This document shows positions 33,676 to 42,879 of a DNA stretch of 64,000 bases, one piece after another; position 1 is the stretch's first letter; every line of letters starts with the position of its first letter. The DNA is from Paraplanobispora siamensis (lineage in GTDB: Bacteria; Actinomycetota; Actinomycetes; Streptosporangiales; Streptosporangiaceae): the NCBI RefSeq assembly GCF_016863175.1, contig NZ_BOOJ01000059.1, positions 1-64,000 of the forward strand. Reading direction: 5' to 3'. A program made the position numbers and the translations under genes. The notes under the pieces are model-generated. The model saw only the letters and a program-made list of their open reading frames with translations. It made no database searches and was not told where the DNA came from.

Positions 33676-36600
33676 GTGTCGTCTGAGTCGTCGCGGACAA
33701 ACCCGCTGGCAGCCTTTGGTCAAAACGAATGGCTTGTCGACGAGCTGTACCAGAAGTACCTCCAGGATCCCGAGTCCGTGGACCGCGCCTGGTGGAACTT
33801 CTTCGCTGATTACACCCCTGATTCCGGGTCCGGCAGAGCCGCGGCCCAGGGGGCGGCCACCGCCGCGCCCCCGACACCCGCCACGGCCCCGGCAACTCCG
33901 GACGCCGCGACGACCACCACCCCCGCGCCGAAGGCCGAGCAGGCCCCGGCGGACAAGCCCAAGCAGGAGACCCAGTTGCCCGCCGGTGCCGAGGAAGTCC
34001 GACTCCGAGGGGCGGCCGCCAGAACGGCCGCCAACATGGAGTCCAGCCTCGTGGTGCCGACGGCGACCAGCGTGCGCGCCGTCCCGGCGAAGCTGCTCAT
34101 CGACAACCGCATCGTGATCAACAACCACCTGTCGCGCGGGCGCGGCGGGAAGGTGTCGTTCACCCACATCATCGGCTACGCGGTCGTCAAGGCCCTCAAG
34201 GCCCTGCCGGAGATGAACCACTCCTACGCCGAGATCGACGGCAAGCCCGTGCTGGTCAAGCCCGAGCACGTCAACCTCGGCCTGGCCATCGACATCCAGA
34301 AGGGCGACACCCGCCAGCTCCTGGTGCCCTCGATCAAGGCCACCGAGGAGATGGACTTCCGCCAGTTCTGGATCGCGTACGAGGACGTCGTGCGCAAGGC
34401 CAGGGGCGGCAAGCTCGGCGTCGACGACTTCTCCGGCACCACGATCTCCCTGACCAACCCGGGCACGATCGGCACCGTCCACTCGGTGCCGCGCCTGATG
34501 CAGGGCCAGGGCACGATCATCGGCGTCGGCGCGATGGAGTACCCCGCCGAGTACCAGGGCGCCTCCCCCGACACGCTCGCCCGCCTGGCGGTCAGCAAGG
34601 TCATGACGCTCACCAGCACCTACGACCACCGGATCATCCAGGGCGCCCAGTCGGGCGACTTCCTGCGCCAGATCCACCGGCTGCTGCTGGGTGAGGACGG
34701 CTTCTACGACGAGATCTTCGAAGCGCTCCGGATCCCCTACGAGCCGATCCGCTGGGTCCAGGACATCTCGACCACGCACGACGACGACGTGGCCAAGTCC
34801 GCCCGGGTGCTCGAGCTGATCCACGCCTTCCGGGTCCGCGGTCACCTGATGGCCGACACCGACCCGCTCGAGTACAAGCAGCGCAAGCACCCCGACCTCG
34901 ACATCAAGTCGCACGGGCTGACCCTGTGGGACCTGGAGCGCGAGTTCGCCACCGGCGGCTTCGGCGGCCGCCCGCTGATGAAGCTGCGCGAGATCCTCGG
35001 CGTGCTGCGCGACTCCTACTGCCGCACCATCGGCGTGGAGTACATGCACATCCAGAACCCCGAGGAGCGGGCCTGGATCCAGGCGCGGGTGGAGCGCCCG
35101 CACGCCAAGCCCGACCGCGAGGAGCAGCTGCGCATCCTGGAGCGGCTCAACACCGCCGAGGCGTTCGAGACGTTCCTGCAGACCAAGTTCGTCGGCCAGA
35201 AGCGCTTCTCGCTGGAGGGCGGAGAGTCGCTGATCCCGTTGGTCGACTCGGTGCTGTGCGCCGCGGCCGAGGAGGATCTCGACGAGGCCGTCATCGGCAT
35301 GGCCCACCGCGGCCGCCTCAACGTGCTGGCCAACATCGTGGGCAAGTCCTACGGCCAGATCTTCGGCGAGTTCGAGGGCAACATCGACCCGCGCACGGCG
35401 CACGGCTCCGGTGACGTGAAGTACCACCTGGGCGCCACCGGCGACTTCGTCTCGCCCAGCGGGTCCAAGCTCAAGGCGTCGGTCGTGGCCAACCCGTCCC
35501 ACCTGGAGACGGTCGACCCGGTCCTGGAGGGCGTCGTCCGCGCCAAGCAGGACCTGCTGGAGCGCGGCGAGGAGGGCTTCTCGGTCCTGCCCGTGCTCAT
35601 CCACGGCGACGCGGCCTTCGCCGGCCAGGGCGTGGTGGCCGAGACGCTGAACCTGTCGCAGCTGCGCGGCTACCGCACCGGCGGCACCGTGCACATCGTG
35701 GTCAACAACCAGGTCGGCTTCACCACCTCGCCGGCCTCCTCGCGCAGCTCCGTCTACGCCACCGACGTGGCCCGGATGATCCAGGCCCCGATCTTCCACG
35801 TCAACGGGGACGACCCCGAGGCCGTGGTCCGGGTCGGCCGCCTGGCCTTCGAGTACCGCCAGGCGTTCCGCAAGGACGTCGTGATCGACCTCATCTGCTA
35901 CCGCCGCCGCGGTCACAACGAGGCCGACAACCCCAGCTTCACCCAGCCGCTGATGTACGACCTGATCGACGCCAAGCGGTCCACCCGCAAGCTCTACACC
36001 GAGGCGCTGATCGGCCGCGGCGACATCACGGTCGAGGAGGCCGAGAGCGCGCTGCGCGACTACCAGGCCAAGCTGGAGAACGCCTTCTCCGAGACCCGCG
36101 GGGCGACCAGGGAGCCGACCGGCGAGTTCCAGCGCCCGACCGACGCCGAGGTCGTGCCCTGGTCCCACGAGGACACCCCGACGGGCATCTCCGAGGAGAC
36201 CATCAAGCGGATCGTGGAGACCCAGCTCAACCTGCCGGAGGGCTTCACCGTCCACCCGCGTCTGCTCCCGGTCATCCAGCGCCGCGGCCAGATGGTCACC
36301 GAGGACCGCATCGACTGGGGCATGGGCGAGACCCTGGCCTTCGGCTCGCTGCTGATCGACGGCCACCCGGTCCGCCTGGTCGGCCAGGACTCCCGGCGCG
36401 GCACCTTCGTCCAGCGGCACGCGGTGCTGGTCGACCGGGTCACCGGCGCCGAGCACACCCCGCTCAAGACCTTCAACCAGGGCACCACGAAGTTCTACGT
36501 CTACGACTCGCTGCTCAGCGAGTACGCCGCGCTCGGTTTCGAGTACGGCTACAGCGTGGAGCGCCCCGACGCCCTGGTCTGCTGGGAGGCGCAGTTCGGC

Positions 36601-37338
36601 GACTTCGTCAACGGCGCCCAGTCCGTCATCGACGAGTACATCACCGCGGGCGAGCAGAAGTGGGGCCAGCGCTCCGGCGTCACCCTGCTGCTGCCGCACG
36701 GCTACGAGGGCCAGGGCCCGGACCACTCCTCGGCCCGCATCGAGCGCTTCCTGCAGATGTGCGCCCAGGACAACATGACCGTGGCCCAGCCGACCCTGCC
36801 GGCGAACTACTTCCACCTGCTGCGCTGGCAGACCAAGTCCAACCGGCACCGTCCGCTGGTGGTCTTCACGCCCAAGTCGCTGCTGCGGCACAAGGCTGCG
36901 GTCTCGGCGGTCAGCGAGTTCACCTCGGGCTCGTTCAAGCCGATCATCGGTGACACCACGGTCAACCCGGCGGAGGTCCGCAAGGTCGTCCTGTGCTCCG
37001 GCAAGATCTACTACGATCTCGCCGCGGCCCGTGACGCCCGGGGCCGCACCGACGTGGCGATCGTCCGCCTGGAGCGGATCTACCCGTTCCCGGCCAACCC
37101 CCTGGCGGCCGAGCTGTCCCGCTACGGCGACGGCATCGAGCTGATCTGGGCGCAGGACGAGCCGGCCAACATGGGCCCGTGGCCGTTCCTGACGCTCAGG
37201 CTGGCCGAGAAGCCCGACAGCTTCGGCGGCCGTCCGATCAGGCGGGTCTCCCGCAAGGCCAACTCCTCGCCCGCGACGGGTTCGCACTCCGCGCACGAGG
37301 TCGAGCTGCAGCAGATCCTCGACGAGGTCTACGCCTGA
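33676..37338 (+). CDS. kgd: Multifunctional 2-oxoglutarate decarboxylase/dehydrogenase E1-E2-like (Kgd)
   Basis: A ~1,220-residue single-chain TCA enzyme of actinobacteria that decarboxylates 2-oxoglutarate with thiamine diphosphate and passes succinyl to lipoate. N-terminal segment [30 protein letters not shown], a Pro/Ala-rich linker, an E2-like acyltransferase domain with active-site motif [15 protein letters not shown] (~residues 315-330), then the E1 domain with [22 protein letters not shown] and NGDDPEAV. The GTG at 33676 starts the conserved V-S-S-E-S segment; a TTG at 33622 would add 18 residues. Confidence 0.95.
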   Translation: MSSESSRTNPLAAFGQNEWLVDELYQKYLQDPESVDRAWWNFFADYTPDSGSGRAAAQGAATAAPPTPATAPATPDAATTTTPAPKAEQAPADKPKQETQLPAGAEEVRLRGAAARTAANMESSLVVPTATSVRAVPAKLLIDNRIVINNHLSRGRGGKVSFTHIIGYAVVKALKALPEMNHSYAEIDGKPVLVKPEHVNLGLAIDIQKGDTRQLLVPSIKATEEMDFRQFWIAYEDVVRKARGGKLGVDDFSGTTISLTNPGTIGTVHSVPRLMQGQGTIIGVGAMEYPAEYQGASPDTLARLAVSKVMTLTSTYDHRIIQGAQSGDFLRQIHRLLLGEDGFYDEIFEALRIPYEPIRWVQDISTTHDDDVAKSARVLELIHAFRVRGHLMADTDPLEYKQRKHPDLDIKSHGLTLWDLEREFATGGFGGRPLMKLREILGVLRDSYCRTIGVEYMHIQNPEERAWIQARVERPHAKPDREEQLRILERLNTAEAFETFLQTKFVGQKRFSLEGGESLIPLVDSVLCAAAEEDLDEAVIGMAHRGRLNVLANIVGKSYGQIFGEFEGNIDPRTAHGSGDVKYHLGATGDFVSPSGSKLKASVVANPSHLETVDPVLEGVVRAKQDLLERGEEGFSVLPVLIHGDAAFAGQGVVAETLNLSQLRGYRTGGTVHIVVNNQVGFTTSPASSRSSVYATDVARMIQAPIFHVNGDDPEAVVRVGRLAFEYRQAFRKDVVIDLICYRRRGHNEADNPSFTQPLMYDLIDAKRSTRKLYTEALIGRGDITVEEAESALRDYQAKLENAFSETRGATREPTGEFQRPTDAEVVPWSHEDTPTGISEETIKRIVETQLNLPEGFTVHPRLLPVIQRRGQMVTEDRIDWGMGETLAFGSLLIDGHPVRLVGQDSRRGTFVQRHAVLVDRVTGAEHTPLKTFNQGTTKFYVYDSLLSEYAALGFEYGYSVERPDALVCWEAQFGDFVNGAQSVIDEYITAGEQKWGQRSGVTLLLPHGYEGQGPDHSSARIERFLQMCAQDNMTVAQPTLPANYFHLLRWQTKSNRHRPLVVFTPKSLLRHKAAVSAVSEFTSGSFKPIIGDTTVNPAEVRKVVLCSGKIYYDLAAARDARGRTDVAIVRLERIYPFPANPLAAELSRYGDGIELIWAQDEPANMGPWPFLTLRLAEKPDSFGGRPIRRVSRKANSSPATGSHSAHEVELQQILDEVYA

Positions 37339-37354
37339 TCCCGTACCACCCCGG

Positions 37355-37386
37355 AAGTCCCCCACAGGAACATCTGTGGGGGACTT
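37355..37386 (+). terminator. Strong hairpin terminator after kgd
   Basis: A perfect 13-bp stem (AAGTCCCCCACAG / CTGTGGGGGACTT) with a 6-base loop (GAACAT), followed by CCTCGTC. It separates kgd from the small DUF6104 gene, so any read-through is partial. Confidence 0.9.
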
Positions 37387-37419
37387 CCTCGTCATAAGGC
37401 ATGAGGAGTAAGGAGAACG

Positions 37420-37596
37420 ATGTACTTCACCGATCGGGGCATCGAGGAGCTCGTCACCCGCAGGGGCGAGGAGGAGGTCACCATCGCGTGGCTGGCCGAG
37501 CGCCTGCGCGAGTTCGTCGACCTGAACCCCGACTTCGAGACGCCGGTGGAGCGCCTGGCCACCTGGCTGGCGCGTCTCGACGACGAGGACGAGTGA
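37420..37596 (+). CDS. DUF6104 family small protein
   Basis: A 58-residue acidic protein, often missed because of its size, found directly downstream of kgd in many actinobacteria. It begins Met-Tyr-Phe-Thr-Asp-Arg-Gly-Ile-Glu-Glu and has a charged helix-rich core ending Asp-Asp-Glu-Asp-Glu. AAGGAGAACG precedes the ATG at the correct distance. Its function is unknown; the conserved neighbourhood suggests a link to 2-oxoglutarate metabolism. Confidence 0.85.
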   Translation: MYFTDRGIEELVTRRGEEEVTIAWLAERLREFVDLNPDFETPVERLATWLARLDDEDE

Positions 37597-37613
37597 TCGT
37601 TCACACCTAGAAC

Positions 37614-37653
37614 GCGATATATCTTGACCTTCCCGACGACGCGACATATCGTG
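37614..37653 (+). promoter_or_regulatory. Promoter and probable PadR operators
   Basis: -35 TTGACC (37624-37629), 17-bp spacer and -10 TATCGT (37647-37652). Two near-palindromic direct repeats, GCGATATATCTTG (37614-37626) and GCGACATATCGTG (37641-37653), overlap the two promoter boxes 27 bp apart. ATAT-containing palindromes are typical of PadR operators; autoregulation by the PadR gene downstream is inferred. Confidence 0.6.
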
Positions 37654-37673
37654 TTCTCAGAGGAGGTCATGAC

Positions 37674-38471
37674 ATGCGTCAATGGACCATCGACAAACCC
37701 GAGCAGCTTGTCTTCGACGGGGTGAGCAGGCTGAACGTGCGGGTGGTGGCGGGCAGGCTGGCGGTGCTGGCCAGTGACGGCCCGGCGACCCTGGAGGTGA
37801 CCGACATCAGCGAACCGCCGCTCGTGGTGACCCACGAGGACGACGGCACGCTCACCGTCGCCTACAAGGACCTGACCTGGGACGGCCTGCTCGGCTGGCT
37901 GCGCGCCGGGCGGCGCCGTACCACGCTCACGCTGACCGTCCCGAAGGACTGCCCGGTCAGCGCCGGGGTGGTCTCCGCTTCGGCCGTCGTCGCCGGGTTC
38001 GAGGGCAGCACCTCGGTCAAGAGCGTCTCCGGGGAGGTCGTGCTCGACGGGGTCAGCGGCGAGATCCAGGCCGACACCGTCTCCGGTGACGTGGAGAGCC
38101 GCGGCCTGGTCGGCGACCTGTCCTTCAAGAGCGTCTCGGGCGAGCTGACCGTGGCCAAGGGCACGCCCCGCCGGCTGAAGGCCTCCACCGTCTCCGGCCG
38201 GATCACCGCCGACCTGGAGCTGCCGCCGACCGGTCACGTCACGCTGAACAGCGTCTCGGGCGAGATCGTGGTACGGCTCCCGCACACGGTGGAGAGCGAC
38301 GTGACCATCCGCTCCACCTCGGGAAGGGTCGGCTCGGCCTTCCCCGAACTGTCCATCGGCAGCCAGCCGGGGATGAAGACGATCTCCGGCCGGATCGGCG
38401 GCGGCATGGCCTCGCTGTCGGCCACCACCATCTCAGCCGACGTCACGCTTCTGAGAGGAGAACCGGCATGA
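37674..38471 (+). CDS. DUF4097 beta-strand repeat protein
   Basis: A 265-residue protein built of short repeats around V-S-G-E/D (SVSGEVVLDGVSGEIQADTVSGDVESRGLVGDLSFKS region), the right-handed parallel beta fold of DUF4097/adhesin-like proteins. No signal peptide or membrane segment is seen, so it is probably cytosolic. It is translationally coupled (ATGA overlap) to a PadR regulator; DUF4097-PadR pairs are common in actinobacteria and function in an unknown envelope or stress response. Confidence 0.88.
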   Translation: MRQWTIDKPEQLVFDGVSRLNVRVVAGRLAVLASDGPATLEVTDISEPPLVVTHEDDGTLTVAYKDLTWDGLLGWLRAGRRRTTLTLTVPKDCPVSAGVVSASAVVAGFEGSTSVKSVSGEVVLDGVSGEIQADTVSGDVESRGLVGDLSFKSVSGELTVAKGTPRRLKASTVSGRITADLELPPTGHVTLNSVSGEIVVRLPHTVESDVTIRSTSGRVGSAFPELSIGSQPGMKTISGRIGGGMASLSATTISADVTLLRGEPA

Positions 38472-39199
38472 GCCCGGTTTTCGGCCACGGACGCCTCCGC
38501 CTGTACCTCCTGAAGCTGCTGGAAGAGAGCCCGCGCCACGGTTACGAGGTCATCCGGCTGCTGCAGGACCGCTTCCTGGGCGTCTACTCGCCCTCGCCCG
38601 GCACGATCTACCCGCGCCTGGCCCGGCTGGAGGAGGAGGGCCTGGTCACCCACGAGGTCGTCGACGGCAAGAAGGTCTTCACCCTCACCGACCGGGGCCG
38701 CGCGGAGCTGAACGCGCGGATGGACGAGCTGGCCGACCTGGAGCAGGAGATCTCCGACTCCGTCCGCGACATCGCCCGCGAGGTCAAGGAGGACGTGCGC
38801 GACACGGTCAAGTCGCTGCGCGAGGAGCTCACCCAGATGGCCAGGGAGGTGCGCCAGGGCGCCAAGCACGACGAGCGCGAGACCAGGGAGGCCTTCCGGC
38901 GGGCCAAGCAGGAGCAGCGCGAGGCCTGGCGCGAGCACAAGGCCGACCGGAAGCGGCACCAGGCCGAGTGGAAGCAGGGCACCGGCCGCTGGAAGCAGGA
39001 GTGGAAGCGCATCTGGGCCGAGGGCTTCACCGGCGACTGGTCCCCCGAGGGCGACGCGCGGCTCGGGCAGATGCTGGCCGAGTTCGTCGAGGAGGTGCGC
39101 ACGGACGCGGCGGGCGGACAGGTGACCGAGGAGACCCTCGCCACCGCCCAGGACGCGCTCTACGACGCCGCCCGCCGGATCAGGGAAGCCCTGCGATGA
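38468..39199 (+). CDS. PadR family transcriptional regulator
   Basis: A 243-residue regulator. The winged helix (residues ~10-85) has YLLKLLEESPRHGYEVIRLLQDRF and PSPGTIYPRLARLEEEGLVTHE; an unusually long charged coiled coil (~100-200: Glu/Lys/Arg-rich, ARQ/EHKADRKR) follows. It probably represses its own operon through the double ATAT operator upstream of the DUF4097 gene. Confidence 0.9.
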   Translation: MSPVFGHGRLRLYLLKLLEESPRHGYEVIRLLQDRFLGVYSPSPGTIYPRLARLEEEGLVTHEVVDGKKVFTLTDRGRAELNARMDELADLEQEISDSVRDIAREVKEDVRDTVKSLREELTQMAREVRQGAKHDERETREAFRRAKQEQREAWREHKADRKRHQAEWKQGTGRWKQEWKRIWAEGFTGDWSPEGDARLGQMLAEFVEEVRTDAAGGQVTEETLATAQDALYDAARRIREALR

Positions 39200-39465
39200 T
39201 CGCCCTGTACGGCCAGCGTCCGCCCCTCCTCCGCCCGGGACCCCTGTCCCGCACGCCCGGGCCGGCCGTACCCCTCGTCCGTACACCGGAGCCGGAGGCA
39301 CCCGTGCTCCTCGGGCCGGAGCCGGAGGCACCCGTGCTCCTCATGTCCGAGCGGGACGCGCCCGTGGTCCGCGCACGCGAGCCGGGCGCGCCCGGGGACC
39401 CGGACCGGCGGGAGTACGACCCGCCGGCCCCGGATCCCCGGGAGCGGAGCACCGTCACAGTGTGA
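39196..39465 (+). CDS. Possible small Pro/Glu-rich protein
   Basis: An 89-residue frame whose ATG overlaps the PadR stop (ATGA), with a 30-bp repeat (39286-39342) coding P-E-P-E-A-P-V-L-L twice. It overlaps the 3' end of the convergent quinone oxidoreductase gene by 11 bases. Nothing in its composition identifies a family; it may simply be repeat-derived sequence without function. Confidence 0.25.
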   Translation: MIALYGQRPPLLRPGPLSRTPGPAVPLVRTPEPEAPVLLGPEPEAPVLLMSERDAPVVRAREPGAPGDPDRREYDPPAPDPRERSTVTV

Positions 39466-40411
39466 AAACGATCTTTCCGAAGACGTCGCCCTCGTGCATG
39501 GCCGAGAACCCCTCGCGGGCCTCGGCCAGTGGGAGCGTCCGGTCGATCACCGGGCGCAGGCCGGTCTGCTCCAGGAAGCGGGCGAGCCTGCCCAGCTGGT
39601 CCCGGGTCCCCATGGTCGAGCCGACCACCGACAGCTGCAGGAAGAAGACGCGGTTGAGGTCGGCGGGGGGAACCGCCCCGCTGGTCGCGCCGGAGACCAC
39701 GATCCGGCCGCCGGGGCGCAGCGACTTCAGCGAGTGGTCCCAGGTCGCCTGGCCGACGGTCTCCATCACCGCGTCCACCCGCTCGGGCAGCCGTGCGCCG
39801 GGCTCGAAGACCTGGTCGGCGCCGAGCTCCAGCGCCCGGGACCGCTTGGCCTCCGACCGGCTGGTGGCCCAGACCCGGTAGCCGCCGGCCCGGCCCAGCG
39901 CGATCAGCGCGGTGGCCACCCCGCCGCCGGCCCCCTGCACCAGCACGGTCGAGCCGGGCTCCAGCCCGGACTTCTCGAACAGCATGCGGTAGGCCGTCAG
40001 CCAGGCGGTGGGCAGGCAGGCCGCCTCCTCGAAGCTCAGCGCGGCGGGCTTAGGCACGAGATTGCGCCGGGGCACGGCCACCCGCTCGGCGAAGGTGCCG
40101 TCGTGCGTCTCCGACAGCAGGGACCGCTTCGGGTCGAGCGTCTCGTCGGCCCCGGTGCCGATCACCGAGTGCACGATGACCTCGTTGCCGTCCTCGTCGA
40201 GCCCGGCGGCGTCGCAGCCGAGCACGATGGGGAGCCGGTCCTGGCGGATGCCGACGCCCTTGAGGGTCCACAGGTCGTGGTGGTTGAGCGCGGCGGCCCT
40301 GACCGTGACGGTGGTCCAGCCGTCCGGCACCTTGGGCTCCGGGTGCTCCCCGAGGGTCAGCCCGGCCAGAGGGTTGTCGGGATCGGTCTGCGTTGCGGTT
40401 ACGGCGAACAT
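39455..40411 (-). CDS. Zinc-binding dehydrogenase / quinone oxidoreductase family protein
   Basis: A 318-residue MDR-superfamily oxidoreductase with NADPH motif VLVQGAGGGVATALIALGRAGGYRVWATSRS, GHMG-like VLGCDAAG and a conserved HHDLWTLKGVG. It lacks the catalytic zinc cysteines of alcohol dehydrogenases, typical of quinone oxidoreductase-type members that reduce alkenals or quinones. Standing alone and convergent with the PadR operon, its substrate is unknown. Confidence 0.85.
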   Translation of the reverse strand: MFAVTATQTDPDNPLAGLTLGEHPEPKVPDGWTTVTVRAAALNHHDLWTLKGVGIRQDRLPIVLGCDAAGLDEDGNEVIVHSVIGTGADETLDPKRSLLSETHDGTFAERVAVPRRNLVPKPAALSFEEAACLPTAWLTAYRMLFEKSGLEPGSTVLVQGAGGGVATALIALGRAGGYRVWATSRSEAKRSRALELGADQVFEPGARLPERVDAVMETVGQATWDHSLKSLRPGGRIVVSGATSGAVPPADLNRVFFLQLSVVGSTMGTRDQLGRLARFLEQTGLRPVIDRTLPLAEAREGFSAMHEGDVFGKIVFTL

Positions 40412-40595
40412 GGCCGCACCCTACGCCTGCCCCGCCCGCCCGCCGCTACCGCCCCGGCAGGCGAACCCCTCGGAGTCGCGATCACCCCGGCCCGTGAACC
40501 CCTCAGAAGAGCCGCACGCCCGCCGATGAGCACGAAGGTCGTCGAGGTTCGGCTTGATCGGCCATTCGATGACATCGCTCACGGAGGAGCCTGTT
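40412..40595. promoter_or_regulatory. Divergent region before the FG-GAP/OmpA-like gene
   Basis: Contains the ribosome site CGGAGGAGCC at about 40580-40590 and a short imperfect repeat of GTGAACCCCTCAGAAG / GCGAACCCCTCGGAG at about 40463-40510. No operator is recognised. Confidence 0.3.
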
Positions 40596-42749
40596 GTGAA
40601 CCCGTCCCCCTCGAAGTCCGCCGGACGCCCCCTGCGCCGGCGCGCGGTGTCGCTGCTGGCCCTGTTCGCGCTGGCCTCCGGCACACTGGTGAGCACCCCC
40701 GCCCCGGCGCACGCCGCCCCCACCCTGTGCACGGGAGCCGGTTTCGCCGGCGCCGATGTGTACACGGTGGCGGTGAGCACATCCGAGCCCATGGGAATCG
40801 CCTATCAGTCGTGGACGGTGGGCGATGTCAACACCGACGGCCGCCAGGACGTGCTCGCCGCCAATGCTTCCAGCCGCATCATCATGATGATGGTGGCCGA
40901 CTCCAACGGTGCCCTGTCCTGGTCCAACCACATCACTGTCGACCGCTCCCCCTCGGACATCGCCACCGCCGACTTCAACGGTGACACGATCACCGACCTG
41001 GCGATCACCAGCGACGACGGCAACAGCGTCTCCGTTCTCATCGGGATGTCCCGCAACGGCAAGGGCACCGGCCGGTTCCTGCCCTATGAGCGCTACATCC
41101 TCCCCGAGGCGCCCCGAGGGCTGGCGGTCGGCCACTTCGACGGCGACCGTGATCTCGACCTGGTGACGTCCTCTCCCAGCCGCACCATGCGAGTGCTGCG
41201 TGGTACGGGCGATGGCACCTTCCATCAGGCGGCCGCACCCCTTTCGCTGGACTACAGCGACGACATTCTGTGGCAGGGTGATCCGTGGGTGAGCACCGGT
41301 GACTTCAACGGCGACGGCAAAACCGACCTGGGATTCGGCGACTACAACGAAATCACGATGAAGGTGCAGCTCGGCAGGGGTGATGGCAGCTTCACCTCGG
41401 CCGGGATGATCGAGTCGGGCCTGTACTACGGGCATCCGACCCTGGCCGACTTCAATGGTGACGGCAAAACCGACCTGGCCTCGGTGGACCGCTACACCGG
41501 CCGGACCTTCACTCTGCTCGGCGACGGCCGCGGCGGGTTCGACCGCCGGGGCTACCACACCGCGGTGGGCGTGGTCGGTAGCGCGCTCTCCGGTGACTTC
41601 GACGGCGACGGCAGAATCGACCTGGTGGCGGCCAAGCCCACCGCGGGTGAGGTGGCGGTGGTGCTGAACGACTGCACCCCCGCCCCCGCGCTGACGGCCT
41701 CGCCGGTGACCTCCGCGGGAGACGGTCCCGTGCCCCAGACGGTGACGGTCGCCGTCCCGGACGGCGGATCGGTCGTGCTGCTGGACGGCGCCGGCTCCGT
41801 GCAGGAGACGGTCGGCGTCGACGGCCAGGGCACCTACACCCTCGCCCCGGCCACCGGTGTGATCACCTTCACCCCCGTACCGGAGTTCAGCGGCACGGCC
41901 ACCCCGGTGACCTACCGGGTCGGCGACGCCTACGGGCAGCAGGCGACGGCGTCCTACACCCCCACCGTCACCGCCGTACCCCAGCCGTCACCCACGCCCA
42001 CACCCACGAGCACGCCCGCACCGTCGAGCGCACCCACGCCCACGAGCACGCCCCAGTCATCGAGCGCGCCCCAGTCATCGAGCGCGCCCCAGCCCTCGGT
42101 GCCGTTGGCGTCGAAGGTCGCCGTCGGCGGCAGCGGACAGGTGCGGGTGCCGTGCCAGGTGAACACCGGTCTGCTCACCGAGTGCGCCGTCACCCTGTAC
42201 AGCGCCGACAGCAGGGCGCTGCCCCTGGGGCAGGGCCGCAGCGTTCTGGACGCCCAGGACGCCGCGAAGACGACGACGGTCGATCTCACCCTGAACGCGA
42301 CCGGCAGGTCCCTGGCCAACCGGCTGGGCGGGATCACCGCCCGTGCCCAGGTGAGCGTCCGCCCCCTGGGAGCCGAACAGAGCGTGACGGCGACGGCGAC
42401 CACCCGGCTGCTGCCGTCCACACCGCCGATCGCGCTGCGCCCGGTCTACTTCGGCTCCGGGGCCACGACGATCGACGCCGCCGGCAAGCGGTACCTCGCG
42501 CAGGTGCGACGGTCTCTGGGCGAGGTGAAGCAGGTGCGCTGTGACGGCTACACCGACGACACCGGCAGCGCAAGCGCCAACCGCAAGCTCGCCGCCCGGT
42601 GGGCGGCAGCGGTGTGCCAGGTCCTGACCGCGGGGACGAAGGCCGAGCCCGTCGTCACCTCCTGGGGAGAGAGCCGTCCGAAGGCCTCCAACCGCACCGC
42701 CGCCGGCCGCGCCGCGAACCGGCGGGTCCAGATCAGTCTCACCTTCTGA
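40596..42749 (+). CDS. Secreted FG-GAP/VCBS - CshA-repeat - OmpA-like protein
   Basis: A 717-residue exported protein. Signal peptide residues ~14-41 (RRRAVSLLALFALAS...AHA), then a beta-propeller-like series of FG-GAP/VCBS repeats with calcium-loop cores DFNGDGKTDL, DFNGDTITDL and DFDGDGRIDL (~residues 60-355), a CshA-type fibril repeat (~360-455, ending TYRVGDAYGQQATASYTPTVT), a Ser/Thr/Pro linker and a C-terminal OmpA-like domain (~605-717; RCDGYTDDTGSASANRKLA). OmpA domains bind peptidoglycan, so it could be an extracellular wall-attached adhesin. GTG 40596 follows GGAGGAGCC. Confidence 0.82.
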   Translation: MNPSPSKSAGRPLRRRAVSLLALFALASGTLVSTPAPAHAAPTLCTGAGFAGADVYTVAVSTSEPMGIAYQSWTVGDVNTDGRQDVLAANASSRIIMMMVADSNGALSWSNHITVDRSPSDIATADFNGDTITDLAITSDDGNSVSVLIGMSRNGKGTGRFLPYERYILPEAPRGLAVGHFDGDRDLDLVTSSPSRTMRVLRGTGDGTFHQAAAPLSLDYSDDILWQGDPWVSTGDFNGDGKTDLGFGDYNEITMKVQLGRGDGSFTSAGMIESGLYYGHPTLADFNGDGKTDLASVDRYTGRTFTLLGDGRGGFDRRGYHTAVGVVGSALSGDFDGDGRIDLVAAKPTAGEVAVVLNDCTPAPALTASPVTSAGDGPVPQTVTVAVPDGGSVVLLDGAGSVQETVGVDGQGTYTLAPATGVITFTPVPEFSGTATPVTYRVGDAYGQQATASYTPTVTAVPQPSPTPTPTSTPAPSSAPTPTSTPQSSSAPQSSSAPQPSVPLASKVAVGGSGQVRVPCQVNTGLLTECAVTLYSADSRALPLGQGRSVLDAQDAAKTTTVDLTLNATGRSLANRLGGITARAQVSVRPLGAEQSVTATATTRLLPSTPPIALRPVYFGSGATTIDAAGKRYLAQVRRSLGEVKQVRCDGYTDDTGSASANRKLAARWAAAVCQVLTAGTKAEPVVTSWGESRPKASNRTAAGRAANRRVQISLTF

Positions 42750-42780
42750 TCAGGCGGCGGGCAGACCGCCGGCCCACCGG

Positions 42781-42840
42781 GCGCATCGCAGGTACGGCAG
42801 GCGCATCGCGGGTACGGCAGGCGCATCGCGGGTACGGCAG
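42781..42840. repeat. 20-bp tandem repeat, three copies
   Basis: Unit GCGCATCGCGGGTACGGCAG (first copy has GCAGG) between the OmpA-like gene and the convergent membrane-protein gene. Confidence 0.85.
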
Positions 42841-42879
42841 GCGGCGGCTCACCGGGCGCGGCACGGGTAAGGCGGGCGG

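Noticed and set aside
33082-37647. A 1,521-codon open frame on the minus strand opposite kgd
   Set aside because: Shadow of kgd with biased, repetitive composition and no family features.
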